A stretch of 64,000 nucleotides of DNA, from the NCBI GenBank assembly GCA_003522145.1, contig DPGD01000024.1:1-64000 (forward strand), written 5' to 3'. Below, piece after piece: positions 30,783-39,132 of the stretch. Source of the stretch: Clostridiales bacterium (GTDB taxonomy: Bacteria; Bacillota; Clostridia; Oscillospirales; CAG-272). Each line of letters begins with the position of its first letter. The stretch's first letter is position 1. The notes under the pieces were generated by a model. The model searched no databases and was not told the origin of the DNA. It was given only the letters and a program-made list of their open reading frames with translations. The translations under genes and the position numbers were made by a program.

Positions 30783-31106
30783 TCATTTCAATGATTCACG
30801 GACATAATACGCCTGTATTTCGCTTTCGGTAACAAGAACGGATTCCTGACGGAAAAAGGCGCAAAAATCTTTTGCAATATCGTTCACAACGGCTTTTTCA
30901 ACGTCAATGAGAGTAAGCACAAGACTTGTTTCTCTGGCATATTCCCCGTTTTCATAAATGTATCCGCCTTCCTGTATGCCGAACGAAAACGGCACCTTGT
31001 ATGAATGACAAACATTGCGAAGCACCCTGATGTACTTCTCGCTTTCAAACAGCTGTGTTTTCGTGGTTGAATCGTGCAGCCCTATATAAATTTCCGATTT
31101 GACCAT
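30783..31106 (-). CDS. DUF3574-like small protein
   Basis: A 107-residue soluble protein, start ATG shortly after GGAGGAGGA. The pattern SEIYIGLHD at the N-terminus, ARETSLVLTLID in the middle and FRQESVLVTESEIQAYYV at the end resembles DUF3574-type proteins (ferredoxin-like alpha/beta fold) of unknown function. It is convergent with the peptide locus and transcribed alone. No signal peptide. The family assignment is tentative. Confidence 0.6.
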   Translation of the reverse strand: MVKSEIYIGLHDSTTKTQLFESEKYIRVLRNVCHSYKVPFSFGIQEGGYIYENGEYARETSLVLTLIDVEKAVVNDIAKDFCAFFRQESVLVTESEIQAYYVRESLK

Positions 31107-31224
31107 GCTTCCTCCTCCGCTTCCGCGCACTTTTCCGATGCTTCATTATACCATAAATCCACGCAGTTTTCAATCTCAATCACGCAATTTGCGGATGAAG
31201 TGCCGACGACAGGGTATATAACCG

Positions 31225-31254
31225 AAAAAAGCACTTGCGGCGCAAGTGCTTTTT
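31225..31254. terminator. Bidirectional terminator-like hairpin
   Basis: GCACTTGC (31231-31238) pairs with GCAAGTGC (31242-31249), flanked by A6 on the left and T5 on the right, so it can terminate in either direction. A direct repeat AATTTAGATGC (31270-31280 and 31297-31307) follows at the end of the prophage remnant. Confidence 0.7.
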
Positions 31255-31299
31255 GTGTGTCTACAGGTTAATTTAGATGCCAAATTTGTGTTATCCAAT

Positions 31300-31695
31300 T
31301 TAGATGCAGTGCGAAGAAACACTTCTCTCTTGGTGAAACAAGGGCTTGCAAGTGACCGCTATCTTCCGGGCTTGCAGAGCCATGCTTGTAAACGAGCTTA
31401 TGTATGCCGTTTCGGTTTCAAAACCGATGTATTGTCTGCCGGTGATGGTGAAATCCGCACCGAGCAGACTGCGGATGATTCTGTTCTTGTCACGCAGATA
31501 GTTACCTTTGCTGTAAAGAGACACACGTGCCTCCTGCACATCATAGGAAAGAGCATCGTCTGCATTGAGGGCAAAGCGGTCGGACATAGGCACCGCCACG
31601 ATATAGGTATCCGGGGCGGTGTCGGTAAACACACCCGTTTCAAGCGGAATGCCGAGGGGTGTGAGAGTTTGTTTGATGTCTGCAAGGATATTCAT
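31300..31695 (-). CDS. Phage tail/head completion protein, 3' end aberrant (prophage remnant)
   Basis: A 131-codon frame. Residues 1-95 (MNILADIKQTLTPLGIPLET...DTYIVAVPMSDRF...KNRIIRSLLGADFTITGRQYIGFETET) look like the tail-completion protein that follows the gp10-type gene in HK97-like phages. After that the sequence (AYISSFTSMALQARKIAVTC) no longer resembles the family, suggesting truncation near 31400. It overlaps the gp10-type gene by 4 nt. GAGGAG lies 11 nt before the ATG. Part of a five-gene packaging fragment without the rest of a phage. Confidence 0.6.
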   Translation of the reverse strand: MNILADIKQTLTPLGIPLETGVFTDTAPDTYIVAVPMSDRFALNADDALSYDVQEARVSLYSKGNYLRDKNRIIRSLLGADFTITGRQYIGFETETAYISSFTSMALQARKIAVTCKPLFHQERSVSSHCI

Positions 31696-32123
31696 AGCTT
31701 ATCGATCTCCTCGTCAAGTTTTTGCACCATTGCCGAGATACAGGCAGATTTTGTGCTTGTTTTTGCGGGTTTCAAAAAAGGCTTTGCAGGCTGACCATGC
31801 TTGCCGTATTCGAGAATATTTGCAAGCATTGCATTGCTTTTCCCATCGGTGCGGTTTTCTGCAAAGCCGATCTTGACATTAAAGTCACCGTTTCTGTCTT
31901 GCAAAGCCCCGGAAGTACCGAGAGCAGACAAAAGCTACCCGGTGCTTCGGCTTTCCTCCTTGAGTTCTTTGCCGATAACTGCGGTAAGGTTGGAGCGAAC
32001 TTTGTCTTCCACGATTTCCGCACCCGCTTCAAGCACTCTCGGCAAGATTTCATCGGTTTTTGCACCAAGGCGGGAGACCTTCAAAAGAAACTCCTCCGGC
32101 ATTTTAATCGTTGCCTTTGCCAC
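31692..32123 (-). pseudogene. HK97 gp10-like protein interrupted by an in-frame TAG
   Basis: Reading from the ATG gives MAKATIKMPEEFLLKVSRLG...KELKEESRSTG, then TAG (31935-31937), then without any frame change LLSALGTSGALQDRNGDF and NAMLANILEYGKHGQPAKPF to the stop. Together the 143 codons make a normal HK97 gp10-type head-tail joining protein (family hallmark EYGKHGQPAKPFLKP). A single nonsense change in a decaying prophage is the simplest reading. TAG read as Gln (STG-Q-LLSAL would fit the family) is a less likely alternative. Confidence 0.75.
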
Positions 32124-32448
32124 TTGCCGTCACCTCCTTACAAAGCACTTCGATATACATTCCGCGACCTTTCACATTTTCGACCGAGGTGATTTCAAGC
32201 CGCTGTCCTGCATCAATAATAAGCATTTTGGTGGTAATCTCCACCGAAGGGGTGGCACGGAAGCGGAAAAGGTCGGTAGCCGTTGTAAAGGCGGCTCTGC
32301 TTGCCCATTTTTTGCTTCCGTGCCGTCCTTCTCGATAGGCGCGTACTCTTGCCACCTCTTTATCCATTTGGACAGAAAAGCCCTCGTTGTCCTTCTCGGT
32401 GGTAGGCAGTACGATTTGAAGGAAGTGGTCTTGCCGTCCAAGGCTCAT
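32104..32448 (-). CDS. Phage head closure/head-tail adaptor protein
   Basis: A 114-residue protein of the head-tail joining (SPP1 gp16/HK97 connector) type: SLGRQDHFLQIVLPTTEKDN at the start, then VARVRAYREGRHGSKKWASR and the beta-rich end ITSVENVKGRGMYIEVLCKE. ATG chosen 5 nt after AGGAGGTGG. Its start overlaps the end of the gp6-type gene and its end overlaps the gp10-type gene, the standard packed order. The gene itself appears intact although the neighbours are damaged. Confidence 0.72.
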   Translation of the reverse strand: MSLGRQDHFLQIVLPTTEKDNEGFSVQMDKEVARVRAYREGRHGSKKWASRAAFTTATDLFRFRATPSVEITTKMLIIDAGQRLEITSVENVKGRGMYIEVLCKEVTASGKGND

Positions 32449-32756
32449 ACCGACCACCTCCTATCCAAGCGGAGCAGAAGGTTTACGGTGTTCCACACTT
32501 GTGTTGCCGCCTGTACATTGTCTGCGAAAAAGCCACCCGTCGAGCCGTCTCTGCTCTCATAAAAGTGAGAGGCAAGCATAATGACCGCTTGCTCTGTGGT
32601 CGCAGGCATGGTGTTTTCCGCATAGTAGTTTTCAGGGATGTGCTGATAACTCTCGGCATAGGAAACGGCAGCGGTAATAAAGGACTGCAACAGCGTGTCG
32701 TCAGCCGAGTGTTCAAGAATTAGGTTCTGCTTGACTTTTGTAAGCAGGTCATTCAT
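32445..32756 (-). CDS. Phage head-tail connector (gp6-like)
   Basis: A 103-residue protein matching the gp6/YqbG connector pattern: NDLLTKVKQNLILEHSADDT, LLQSFITAAVSYAESYQHIP, then TTEQAVIMLASHFYESRDG. ATG 8 nt after GGGAGG; an in-frame GTG three codons upstream overlaps the site. Lies between the capsid fragment and the head closure gene, as in HK97-type phages. Confidence 0.75.
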   Translation of the reverse strand: MNDLLTKVKQNLILEHSADDTLLQSFITAAVSYAESYQHIPENYYAENTMPATTEQAVIMLASHFYESRDGSTGGFFADNVQAATQVWNTVNLLLRLDRRWSV

Positions 32757-32774
32757 CACCGCCACCTCCCGTCA

Positions 32775-33365
32775 TCAGGCAGTTGCCTTCATTTTGAGAA
32801 GCTGTACCGCTTCGGGCAGAATGTGCTTGCCGTCCACGCGCTCCTTGGCAAGGAAGCCGACCATACCGTTGCCTGCAAAGAGTTCCTTGAGTTCTGCAAA
32901 GGAACGAGTGCCACGGTCACCGATGTTGTAGTAGGAAAAGTCACCGAATGCGACAGCCGCACCACCGGCAGCAGGCACCGGGAAGTAAGGAGAGGTGTAA
33001 ATTTTGTATCCAAGGCAAGTGCCGGGTTCCCCTGCCTGAAGGGGCGGCTGCCAGAGATACTGGCCGTTCTTGTCCTTGAGTTTGCGAAGAGCAGCCACAC
33101 ACTTGTCATTGGTGAGGAATGCGGCATTCTTGCGGTAAGGACGCTTGAGGGAGTAGATGAGGTCGATAATCTCATCTGCGGTTACCTCGGATTCGGATGC
33201 AGTAACAACACCGACCTGTGCGCCACCGTTGGCGGCAAGCAGACCGAGGGGCTGACCGACACCCGTGCCGTTGATGAATGCATCCTCCTCGGCATTGGCG
33301 AGTGCCTTACCGAACTGCTTGAGGATGTAGCTTTCAAGATTGAAGGCATTGTCATAAAGTGTCAT
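32775..33365 (-). pseudogene. HK97-type major capsid protein, 5' truncated
   Basis: The 196 codons cover only the C-terminal half of a capsid protein: NLESYILKQFGKALANAEEDAFINGTG, then YRKNAAFLTNDKCVAALRKL, QPLGLLAANGG, and RVDGKHILPEAVQLLKMKA at the end. The N-terminal scaffold and protease-processing part is absent. Its first ATG overlaps (ATGA) the stop of a TnpW-like gene, so the truncation point coincides with an insertion or deletion boundary near 33365. Without protease, portal and terminase this cannot form a particle. Confidence 0.8.
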
Positions 33366-33589
33366 TTCTTTGATATGATTCTTTTTATCTTCTCGTGAAC
33401 ACTCTCTGAAGCATCCTTGTCAAAGAATGTTCGCACGATATATTTGGTTTCGTCAATCTCCTTGACAAAGTCAAGCGGCTCGGGATAAAGGCTTGCGGCA
33501 TAACGCTTTAAGCGATCTTCCTTTGTCATACGAGATTGTGCGATTACTATTTCGTCTATCAGTTTGTGAATATCTTGATTCTCGTCCAT
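33362..33589 (-). CDS. TnpW-like small transposon protein
   Basis: A 75-residue protein. The C-terminal part, KEIDETKYIVRTFFDKDASE followed by HEKIKRIISKK, follows the pattern of the short transposon-encoded TnpW proteins (YIV..F...S.ET...KI.RL). The N-terminal half (IDEIVIAQSRMTKEDRLKRY) does not belong to that family as I remember it. Ribosome site AAAGGAAA. Its TGA overlaps the ATG of the capsid fragment. The assignment is tentative. Confidence 0.45.
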   Translation of the reverse strand: MDENQDIHKLIDEIVIAQSRMTKEDRLKRYAASLYPEPLDFVKEIDETKYIVRTFFDKDASESVHEKIKRIISKK

Positions 33590-33668
33590 TGGTTTTCCTT
33601 TCTTTTTTGAGTTTTTGGTAGCGCATCAAACTGATGCGTTAGCTCACAATCGTTGTTGGCTTGATAGG

Positions 33669-34101
33669 ACCGCACTGGAAGGACAGATTTCTGCGGCACA
33701 GACCGCACTGCAAGCTGCAATCGATCAGGTGCAACAAAATCTTGATGATGCCAAAGCAGAACTCGACAAAGCCATTGCAGACGGCGACAAAGCGCTGGAC
33801 GATAAGATCAAAGCACTGAGCGACGCGCTGGCTGCTGCCAAGACGGCACTTGATACAACAGGCGAAACCAATAAGACCGTACTGGAAGGACAGATTTCTG
33901 CGGCACAGACCACACTTCAGGCTGCAATCGATACGCTGAATGAAAGACTGGTCACTGCGGAAGACGAGCTGACCGCCGTTCGTTCCGAGACAAAAAAAAG
34001 CGCTCGTTACGGCGATCATCGTGATCTGCGCAGTGTTTGCCATAGCAGATGTTGCGATTTTGACTGTTGTCATGATCCGGACACGAAAAAACAAGAAATG
34101 A
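33669..34101 (+). pseudogene. 3' fragment of a coiled-coil surface protein with a frameshift
   Basis: Open frame without a credible start encoding a coiled coil with two copies of a repeat: TALEGQISAAQTALQAAIDQ and TVLEGQISAAQTTLQAAIDT, 62 residues apart, linked by ADGDKALDDKIKALSDALAA. At the run of eight A (33992-33999) the frame must shift to continue as KKALVTAIIVICAVFAIADV, a membrane helix, and RTRKNKK-TGA at 34101. The product was the tail of a membrane-anchored cell-surface protein. The 5' part is absent; the upstream sequence 33622-33650 contains a hairpin (GCGCATCA/TGATGCGT). Confidence 0.65.
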
Positions 34102-34124
34102 CTTCTCGCAAAATGCTAAAGCAC

Positions 34125-34384
34125 GGGGATGGTAAAAAATTCTTTCGGAATTTTTTACCATCCCCGACGACATTGGTCTTGGCGGCTTTCAGCCGTCATT
34201 TTGCCGCAACAACCTTCATCCTTCCTTCTGCAAAAAGTCTTGCTTGCAGCGGCTGTCCGCTGTCTCTGCCAACTTTTTGCAGGTTCAGGTCCGCATCAGA
34301 AGGTTGCGGTGGCATCTTTTTCGTTACCTGTTACGAGCAAGAGAAATCCGAACCCAAAGCCGCTTGGCAAAGGGTTCGGATTTC
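34125..34384. repeat. Dispersed hairpin repeat, copy 1
   Basis: Begins with a perfect 18-bp hairpin (34125-34142 with 34148-34165) containing TAAAAAATTC/GAATTTTTTA. A ~40-base block with GGCGGCTTTCAGCCGTCATTT (positions about 34165-34207) is repeated near 61275-61312. It ends with a 13-bp hairpin (34343-34355 with 34372-34384, GAAATCCGAACCC arms). The intervening ~130 bases hold no gene. May act as a terminator between the converging pseudogene and his operon. The stretch 34385-34581 contains nothing I can identify. Confidence 0.65.
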
Positions 34385-34581
34385 TATATATTTGTTTCCG
34401 AAAGAAAATAGGTGTTCGGTACAGGCACGGTCGATCTGCCGTTGTCGGCATCACGCCCGGACATCGGCTATGAGCATATTCTTTGATAGCCGGCGCCAGG
34501 CAAAAACGAATTTCAGAACGGTCTTGGGCTCTTTACGCTTGTTTATGCCGAGCATTCCGGATATGCCTGAATTCCGGAAAA

Positions 34582-35232
34582 TTATTTTGTCATTTTTTCC
34601 TGCTTTACCTTGTGGTCTATAATGTGACGGGAGGCCAGTTCCCTATGCACATCCTCCACGGTAATGCCCATCTGCACCATCAGCACCAGCACATGGTACG
34701 CCAAATCGGCAATCTCATAGACCGTCTCCTTTTTGTCCTCGGCTTTTCCGGCGATGATGACCTCCGTCGATTCCTCTCCCACCTTCTTCAGTATTTTGTC
34801 CAAGCCTTTATCAAAAAGATAGGTGGTATAGGAGCCCTCGGGCCGCTTTGCCTTTCGCTCCTCCAACAACCGATAAAGCCCTTCCAGGCTGAATGTGCTA
34901 AGCTCTTCGTTCTGCCACACGGGATTTTCAAAGCAGGAAAAGCTTCCGGTGTGACAGGCCGGCCCCTCCGGCTCCACCACAACGGTCAGTGCGTCTTTGT
35001 CGCAATCGGCGGTTATGGAAACAATATTCTGATAGTTTCCGCTGGTTTCGCCTTTTCTCCACAGCTTCTGACGGGACCGACTGAAAAAGCAGGTCCTTTT
35101 TTCCTTTATGGAGATTTCCAGACTTTCCCGATTCATATAGGCAAGTGTCAGCACCCTTTTGGACACCGAATCCACCACAATGGCCGGAATCAATCCTTTT
35201 TCATCAAATTTCAGCTCATTTATATCCACCAT
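34582..35232 (-). CDS. hisIE: Phosphoribosyl-AMP cyclohydrolase / phosphoribosyl-ATP pyrophosphatase
   Basis: Bifunctional enzyme for steps 2 and 3 of histidine biosynthesis. HisI domain about 1-105 ([55 protein letters not shown] with the metal-binding cysteines). HisE domain about 112-205 ([20 protein letters not shown] then [20 protein letters not shown]). ATG chosen 8 nt after GGTGG; a GTG four codons upstream is possible. Last gene of the his operon, 29 nt after hisF. Confidence 0.95.
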   Translation of the reverse strand: MVDINELKFDEKGLIPAIVVDSVSKRVLTLAYMNRESLEISIKEKRTCFFSRSRQKLWRKGETSGNYQNIVSITADCDKDALTVVVEPEGPACHTGSFSCFENPVWQNEELSTFSLEGLYRLLEERKAKRPEGSYTTYLFDKGLDKILKKVGEESTEVIIAGKAEDKKETVYEIADLAYHVLVLMVQMGITVEDVHRELASRHIIDHKVKQEKMTK

Positions 35233-35261
35233 GACTTTTACCACCTTCTTTTAGATTGTCC

Positions 35262-36020
35262 TCAGATTCTCACATGGATTCCGTTTTGGGCAAGCTCTTT
35301 CTTCAGGTCCTTCAACCGAACCTCTCCGAAATGGAAGACCGAAGCAGCAAGACCGGCGTCCACCCCCGGCACCGCCTGAAAGAGCTCCACAAAATGCTGC
35401 GCACATCCGGCTCCGCCCGAAGCGATTACCGGAACCTCCACGGCACGGCAGACAAGAGACAGCATTTCCAGATCAAAACCGTTCTTCACGCCGTCGGTAT
35501 CGATGGAATTCACCACGACCTCTCCCGCACCGGAACCGACACATCTTTTGATCCACTCGATTGCTTCAAGACCTGTATCTTCTCTTCCGCCCTTTGCAAA
35601 AATATGCATCTCGTTTCCGACTCTTTTTACATCCGCCGAAAGGACGACGCACTGGTCTCCGTAGCGTTTTGCCGCCTCACCCACTAATCCCGGATTCCGT
35701 ATGGCCCCGGAATTCACACTGACCTTGTCTGCTCCGTTCCTCAGCGCATTTTCAAAATCCTCAAGAGTTCCGATTCCTCCGCCGACGGTAAGGGGAATAA
35801 AGATGGCGGAGGCCACTTTTTTCAGCACCTCGGTAAAGAGCTGTCTGCCTTCAAAGGAGGCCGTGATGTCGTAAAAAACCAGCTCATCCGCCCCGTTCTG
35901 ACTGTAGTATTCCGCCAGCTCCACCGGATCGGAAACATCCCGCAGTCCTTTGAAATTTGTGCCCTTCACGACCCTGCCGTTCCGTATATCCAGACAGGGA
36001 ATAATTCTTTTTGTAATCAT
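35262..36020 (-). CDS. hisF: Imidazole glycerol phosphate synthase, cyclase subunit
   Basis: 252-residue TIM barrel that uses ammonia from HisH to make IGP and AICAR. Catalytic Asp in IPCLDIRNGRVVKGTNF (about residue 11) and the second in SIDTDG. KVSVNSGAI, phosphate-binding SGGAG and VGGGI loops are present. Starts 4 nt inside the end of hisA. Full family length. Confidence 0.96.
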   Translation of the reverse strand: MITKRIIPCLDIRNGRVVKGTNFKGLRDVSDPVELAEYYSQNGADELVFYDITASFEGRQLFTEVLKKVASAIFIPLTVGGGIGTLEDFENALRNGADKVSVNSGAIRNPGLVGEAAKRYGDQCVVLSADVKRVGNEMHIFAKGGREDTGLEAIEWIKRCVGSGAGEVVVNSIDTDGVKNGFDLEMLSLVCRAVEVPVIASGGAGCAQHFVELFQAVPGVDAGLAASVFHFGEVRLKDLKKELAQNGIHVRI

Positions 36021-36727
36021 CTTGCCGCCTCTATCGCTTCCTTTAGAGCTATCGCTCCTGTATAGTAAGCCTTACCGATGATCGCTCCGTAAAGCCCCAT
36101 TTTGCGCAGTGCGCATACATCGTCCAAGGTGGATACGCCCCCCGAAGCGGTGATCCGCACCGAATAGGAGTGGCTCAACCGGCTGTAAAGCTCCCGGTTT
36201 GTCCCGGACATGGCACCGTCCTTTGAAATATCGGTACAGATGATATTGCAAACCCCCAAGGCCTCCATATCGGCAAAGAAGTCGTCCACCGTGACCGACG
36301 AGGTTTCCGTCCAGCCTTTGACCGAAATACAGCCCTCTCTGATGTCCGCACCCACTGCGATCTTCTCCCCGTACTGCCTTAAAGCCTCCGCCAACAGTTC
36401 CCTGTTTTCAAGCGCCGCCGTGCCGAGTATCACCCTGGACGCACCTGCGTCAATATAGGAGGCAATGGCTTCCATCGTGCGGATTCCTCCTCCGATCTCC
36501 ACAAAAGGAATCTCCCTGATGATTTCCTTCACCATTTCAAGGTTGGGCGTTCCTCCGTCACGGGCGCCCATCAGGTCTACGATATGAACCTGCTCCGCAC
36601 CCTTTTTCCAAAAATCCTTGGCTACCTCCAGAGGAGAGTCGCTGTATACCGTCATACGGCTGTAGTCGCCCTTGTACAGTCTGACGGCCTTTCCGCCGTA
36701 CAGATCAATTGCCGGAAAAATAATCAT
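36017..36727 (-). CDS. hisA: ProFAR isomerase
   Basis: 236-residue TIM barrel, sister of HisF: AIDLYGGKAVRLYKGD with the catalytic Asp at about 7, FVEIGGGIR, VILGTAALEN, CTDISKDGAMSGTN with the second Asp, and ITASGGVSTLDD. Overlaps hisF by 4 nt and follows hisH by 9 nt. Confidence 0.96.
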   Translation of the reverse strand: MIIFPAIDLYGGKAVRLYKGDYSRMTVYSDSPLEVAKDFWKKGAEQVHIVDLMGARDGGTPNLEMVKEIIREIPFVEIGGGIRTMEAIASYIDAGASRVILGTAALENRELLAEALRQYGEKIAVGADIREGCISVKGWTETSSVTVDDFFADMEALGVCNIICTDISKDGAMSGTNRELYSRLSHSYSVRITASGGVSTLDDVCALRKMGLYGAIIGKAYYTGAIALKEAIEAAR

Positions 36728-36736
36728 GTTGTTCCC

Positions 36737-37348
36737 TCACTTTACGGCACAGAATGCTTTCAGAATGGCAAGACCCTTTTCCCCGCTCTTTTCGGGATGA
36801 AACTGACAGCCAAAAACATGGTCTTTCTCTGCGGCGGCGGTCAATGTCCCGCCGTATTCCGTCACGGCACTCACGCTCTCACTGCAATGCACGGCATGAA
36901 AAGAGTGGACAAAATACACAAAGTCGCCCTCTTTCAGTTCCCCGAAAAGCGGACTGCTCTTCCGGAAGGAAAGAGCGTTCCAGCCGATGTGGGGAATCTT
37001 CAAGCCCGCAGGAATTACTTCGGCAATCGGGCGTATCTCCCCGGGAATCAGTCCAAGACCCAAATGCTCGCCGTACTCATAGCTTTTTTCAAACAGCAGC
37101 TGCATCCCCAGACAAATGCCCAGCAAAGGCTTGCCCTTGGCAACCTGTTGGCACACGATTTCGTCCAACCCATGACTTCTCAGTTTTTTTGCGGCGTCTC
37201 CGAAGGCGCCCACGCCGGGCAACACCAACCGATCCGCCCCCTCGATCACCTCAGGGTCAGAGGTGACACAGCTTTCTTCTCCCACGGCCTTGAAGGAGCT
37301 GTGAAGCGAAAATAAATTTCCTACCCCGTAATCGACAATGGCAACCAT
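36737..37348 (-). CDS. hisH: Imidazole glycerol phosphate synthase, glutaminase subunit
   Basis: 203-residue class I glutamine amidotransferase. Nucleophile Cys in LLGICLGMQLLFEKS (about 80), His and Glu in FGCQFHPEKSGEKG. Provides ammonia to HisF. Starts at the last base of hisB's stop region (1-nt overlap), so translation is coupled. Confidence 0.96.
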   Translation of the reverse strand: MVAIVDYGVGNLFSLHSSFKAVGEESCVTSDPEVIEGADRLVLPGVGAFGDAAKKLRSHGLDEIVCQQVAKGKPLLGICLGMQLLFEKSYEYGEHLGLGLIPGEIRPIAEVIPAGLKIPHIGWNALSFRKSSPLFGELKEGDFVYFVHSFHAVHCSESVSAVTEYGGTLTAAAEKDHVFGCQFHPEKSGEKGLAILKAFCAVK

Positions 37349-37935
37349 CAGAGTACCCCCTTGGTGGAGGGAATTTCATCCTCAAAGCCGCTCTCCGTTG
37401 CAACGGCCCTTCTTAGCGACCGTGCAAAGGATTTGAAGGCTCCTTCGATAATGTGATGCGCATTGCTTCCGGAAAGCTGTTTCACATGAAGGGTACACTC
37501 TGCGCTCCGCACAAAGGCGTAAAAGAACTCTTCGGCCAGTTCCGTGTCAAAATCTCCCACCTTTCCGGCACGAATATTCAACCCGTAGCCAAGGTAAGCT
37601 CTGCCCGAAAGATCCACCGCCGTCAGGATCAGTGCTTCATCCATCGGAAGCACGGTAAATCCATAGCGGCAGATCCCCCTTTTCTCTCCCACAGCCTGCA
37701 AAAAGACCTTTCCCAAGCAGACACCCACATCTTCCACCGTGTGGTGACCGTCCACCTGCAGATCGCCTGTGCATTTTACCGTCAGATCGAATCGGCCGTG
37801 ACGGGCAAACAGCGCGAGCATATGGTCGAGAAATCCGATTCCGGTGTCGATCTTCCCCACTCCCCTGCCGTCCAGATTGATCTCGGCGTAAATATCGGTT
37901 TCATTTGTTTTTCTCTTGATTTCGGCTTTTCTCAT
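37348..37935 (-). CDS. hisB: Imidazoleglycerol-phosphate dehydratase
   Basis: 195-residue monofunctional IGPD (no phosphatase domain). Metal-binding His clusters DGHHTVEDVGV and SGSNAHHIIEGAFKS, and the N-terminal GFLDHMLALFARHG, are all present. The histidinol-phosphate phosphatase must therefore be encoded elsewhere. It follows hisC by 108 nt. Confidence 0.96.
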   Translation of the reverse strand: MRKAEIKRKTNETDIYAEINLDGRGVGKIDTGIGFLDHMLALFARHGRFDLTVKCTGDLQVDGHHTVEDVGVCLGKVFLQAVGEKRGICRYGFTVLPMDEALILTAVDLSGRAYLGYGLNIRAGKVGDFDTELAEEFFYAFVRSAECTLHVKQLSGSNAHHIIEGAFKSFARSLRRAVATESGFEDEIPSTKGVL

Positions 37936-38043
37936 TTTTCACTCCCCGCCGCACCGGACGGCTGAAACAACTCCGGTACAGTCCTGTTTTTTATAGGAAC
38001 ACGGCCCTGTATTCAACCGGTTCTGAAAATTCTGAACCGCCCT

Positions 38044-39108
38044 CTATACCGGTTCCTTCAAAATGCTTTCCGTTGCCTCGAAGAACCGCTCCATCTGGTC
38101 TTTTGTGCCGATGGTGACTCGGTTGTATTCCCGAATTCGCTCAAGGCCGAAATGCCGCACCAGGATCCCTCTGGCCTTCAACTCCCGATACAGCTTCTCC
38201 CCCGCTATCTTTCCATGCCGCACAAACAGGAAATTCGTCTTGGAGGGGCAAACCTCAAAGCCCATTTCCCGGAGCTTTTTCGCCGTATATTCCCGGTTTT
38301 CTTCGATGATCCGGCAGTTTTTTTCGGTGTATTCCGGGTCGGACAGGGTCCCGATGCCCGCCGCCATGGTCATGGAATTTACATTGTAGGGGTTTGTGGA
38401 ATACTTCATTCTGCGTAGGTCTTCAATCAGCTCCGGACACCCGGCGCCCAATCCCAGTCTTGCCCCCGCCATGGAACGGGATTTTGAAAAGGTCTGGGTT
38501 ACCAGCAGATTTCGGTACTTCTTTATAAGGGGAATACAGCTTTCTCCTCCGAAATCCACATAGGCTTCATCTACCACCACCACATTGTCGGGATTGGAGC
38601 GGAGAATCTTTTCGATCTCACAGGTCGGAAGCGCAATGCCGGTGGGAGCGTTCGGGTTTGCGATAAAGATCGTTTTGTGAATGCCGCAGTAATCCTCGGC
38701 GCAAAGGGTAAAATCTTTTTTCAAGGGTATTTCGGTATAGGGAACCGAATTGATTGCCGCAAAAACCGGATAAAAACCGTAGGTCACATCCGCAAAGGCC
38801 GCACCGTTTCGATCATCGCAGAAGGCCATAAAGGCAAAATTCAGTATCTCGTCCGAACCGTTTGTCATTAAGACCTGATCCCGGTTCAAGCCAAGCGTCT
38901 TGGCCATTTTCTCTGTCAAAAGAGCACATTCCGGATCGGAATACAACTGCAACCCTTCTGCCGCCTCTGCTGCGGCCATGACCGCTTTTTTGGAAGGGGG
39001 AAAGGGAGACTCGTTTGTATTCAGCTTGATATACTTCATACCATGGGGCTGCTCTCCCGGTGTGTAGGGGGAAAGCGTCTTGTATCTGCTGCTAAGAAAC
39101 TCACTCAT
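38044..39108 (-). CDS. hisC: Histidinol-phosphate aminotransferase
   Basis: 354-residue PLP aminotransferase. NTNESPFPPS at the N-terminus, MTNGSDEIL, VVVDEAYVDF (Asp binding the PLP nitrogen) and the PLP lysine in TQTFSKSRSMAGARLG (about 207). Converts imidazole-acetol phosphate to histidinol phosphate. The 108 bases between hisC and hisB are longer than other gaps in the operon, with no gene or clear terminator. Confidence 0.95.
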   Translation of the reverse strand: MSEFLSSRYKTLSPYTPGEQPHGMKYIKLNTNESPFPPSKKAVMAAAEAAEGLQLYSDPECALLTEKMAKTLGLNRDQVLMTNGSDEILNFAFMAFCDDRNGAAFADVTYGFYPVFAAINSVPYTEIPLKKDFTLCAEDYCGIHKTIFIANPNAPTGIALPTCEIEKILRSNPDNVVVVDEAYVDFGGESCIPLIKKYRNLLVTQTFSKSRSMAGARLGLGAGCPELIEDLRRMKYSTNPYNVNSMTMAAGIGTLSDPEYTEKNCRIIEENREYTAKKLREMGFEVCPSKTNFLFVRHGKIAGEKLYRELKARGILVRHFGLERIREYNRVTIGTKDQMERFFEATESILKEPV

Positions 39109-39132
39109 TTTCTGTTTCTTCCGGTCCTTTCC

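Noticed and set aside
33615..34622. A 335-codon plus-strand frame taken as one gene
   Set aside because: Only its first third is protein-like; after the A8 run the true continuation is in another frame, and the rest runs through a hairpin repeat.
38000..38044. Possible histidine attenuator or T-box
   Set aside because: The his leader at 42.5 kb is only about 25 bases, and the 108-base gap between hisB and hisC shows no run of His codons or T-box sequence.
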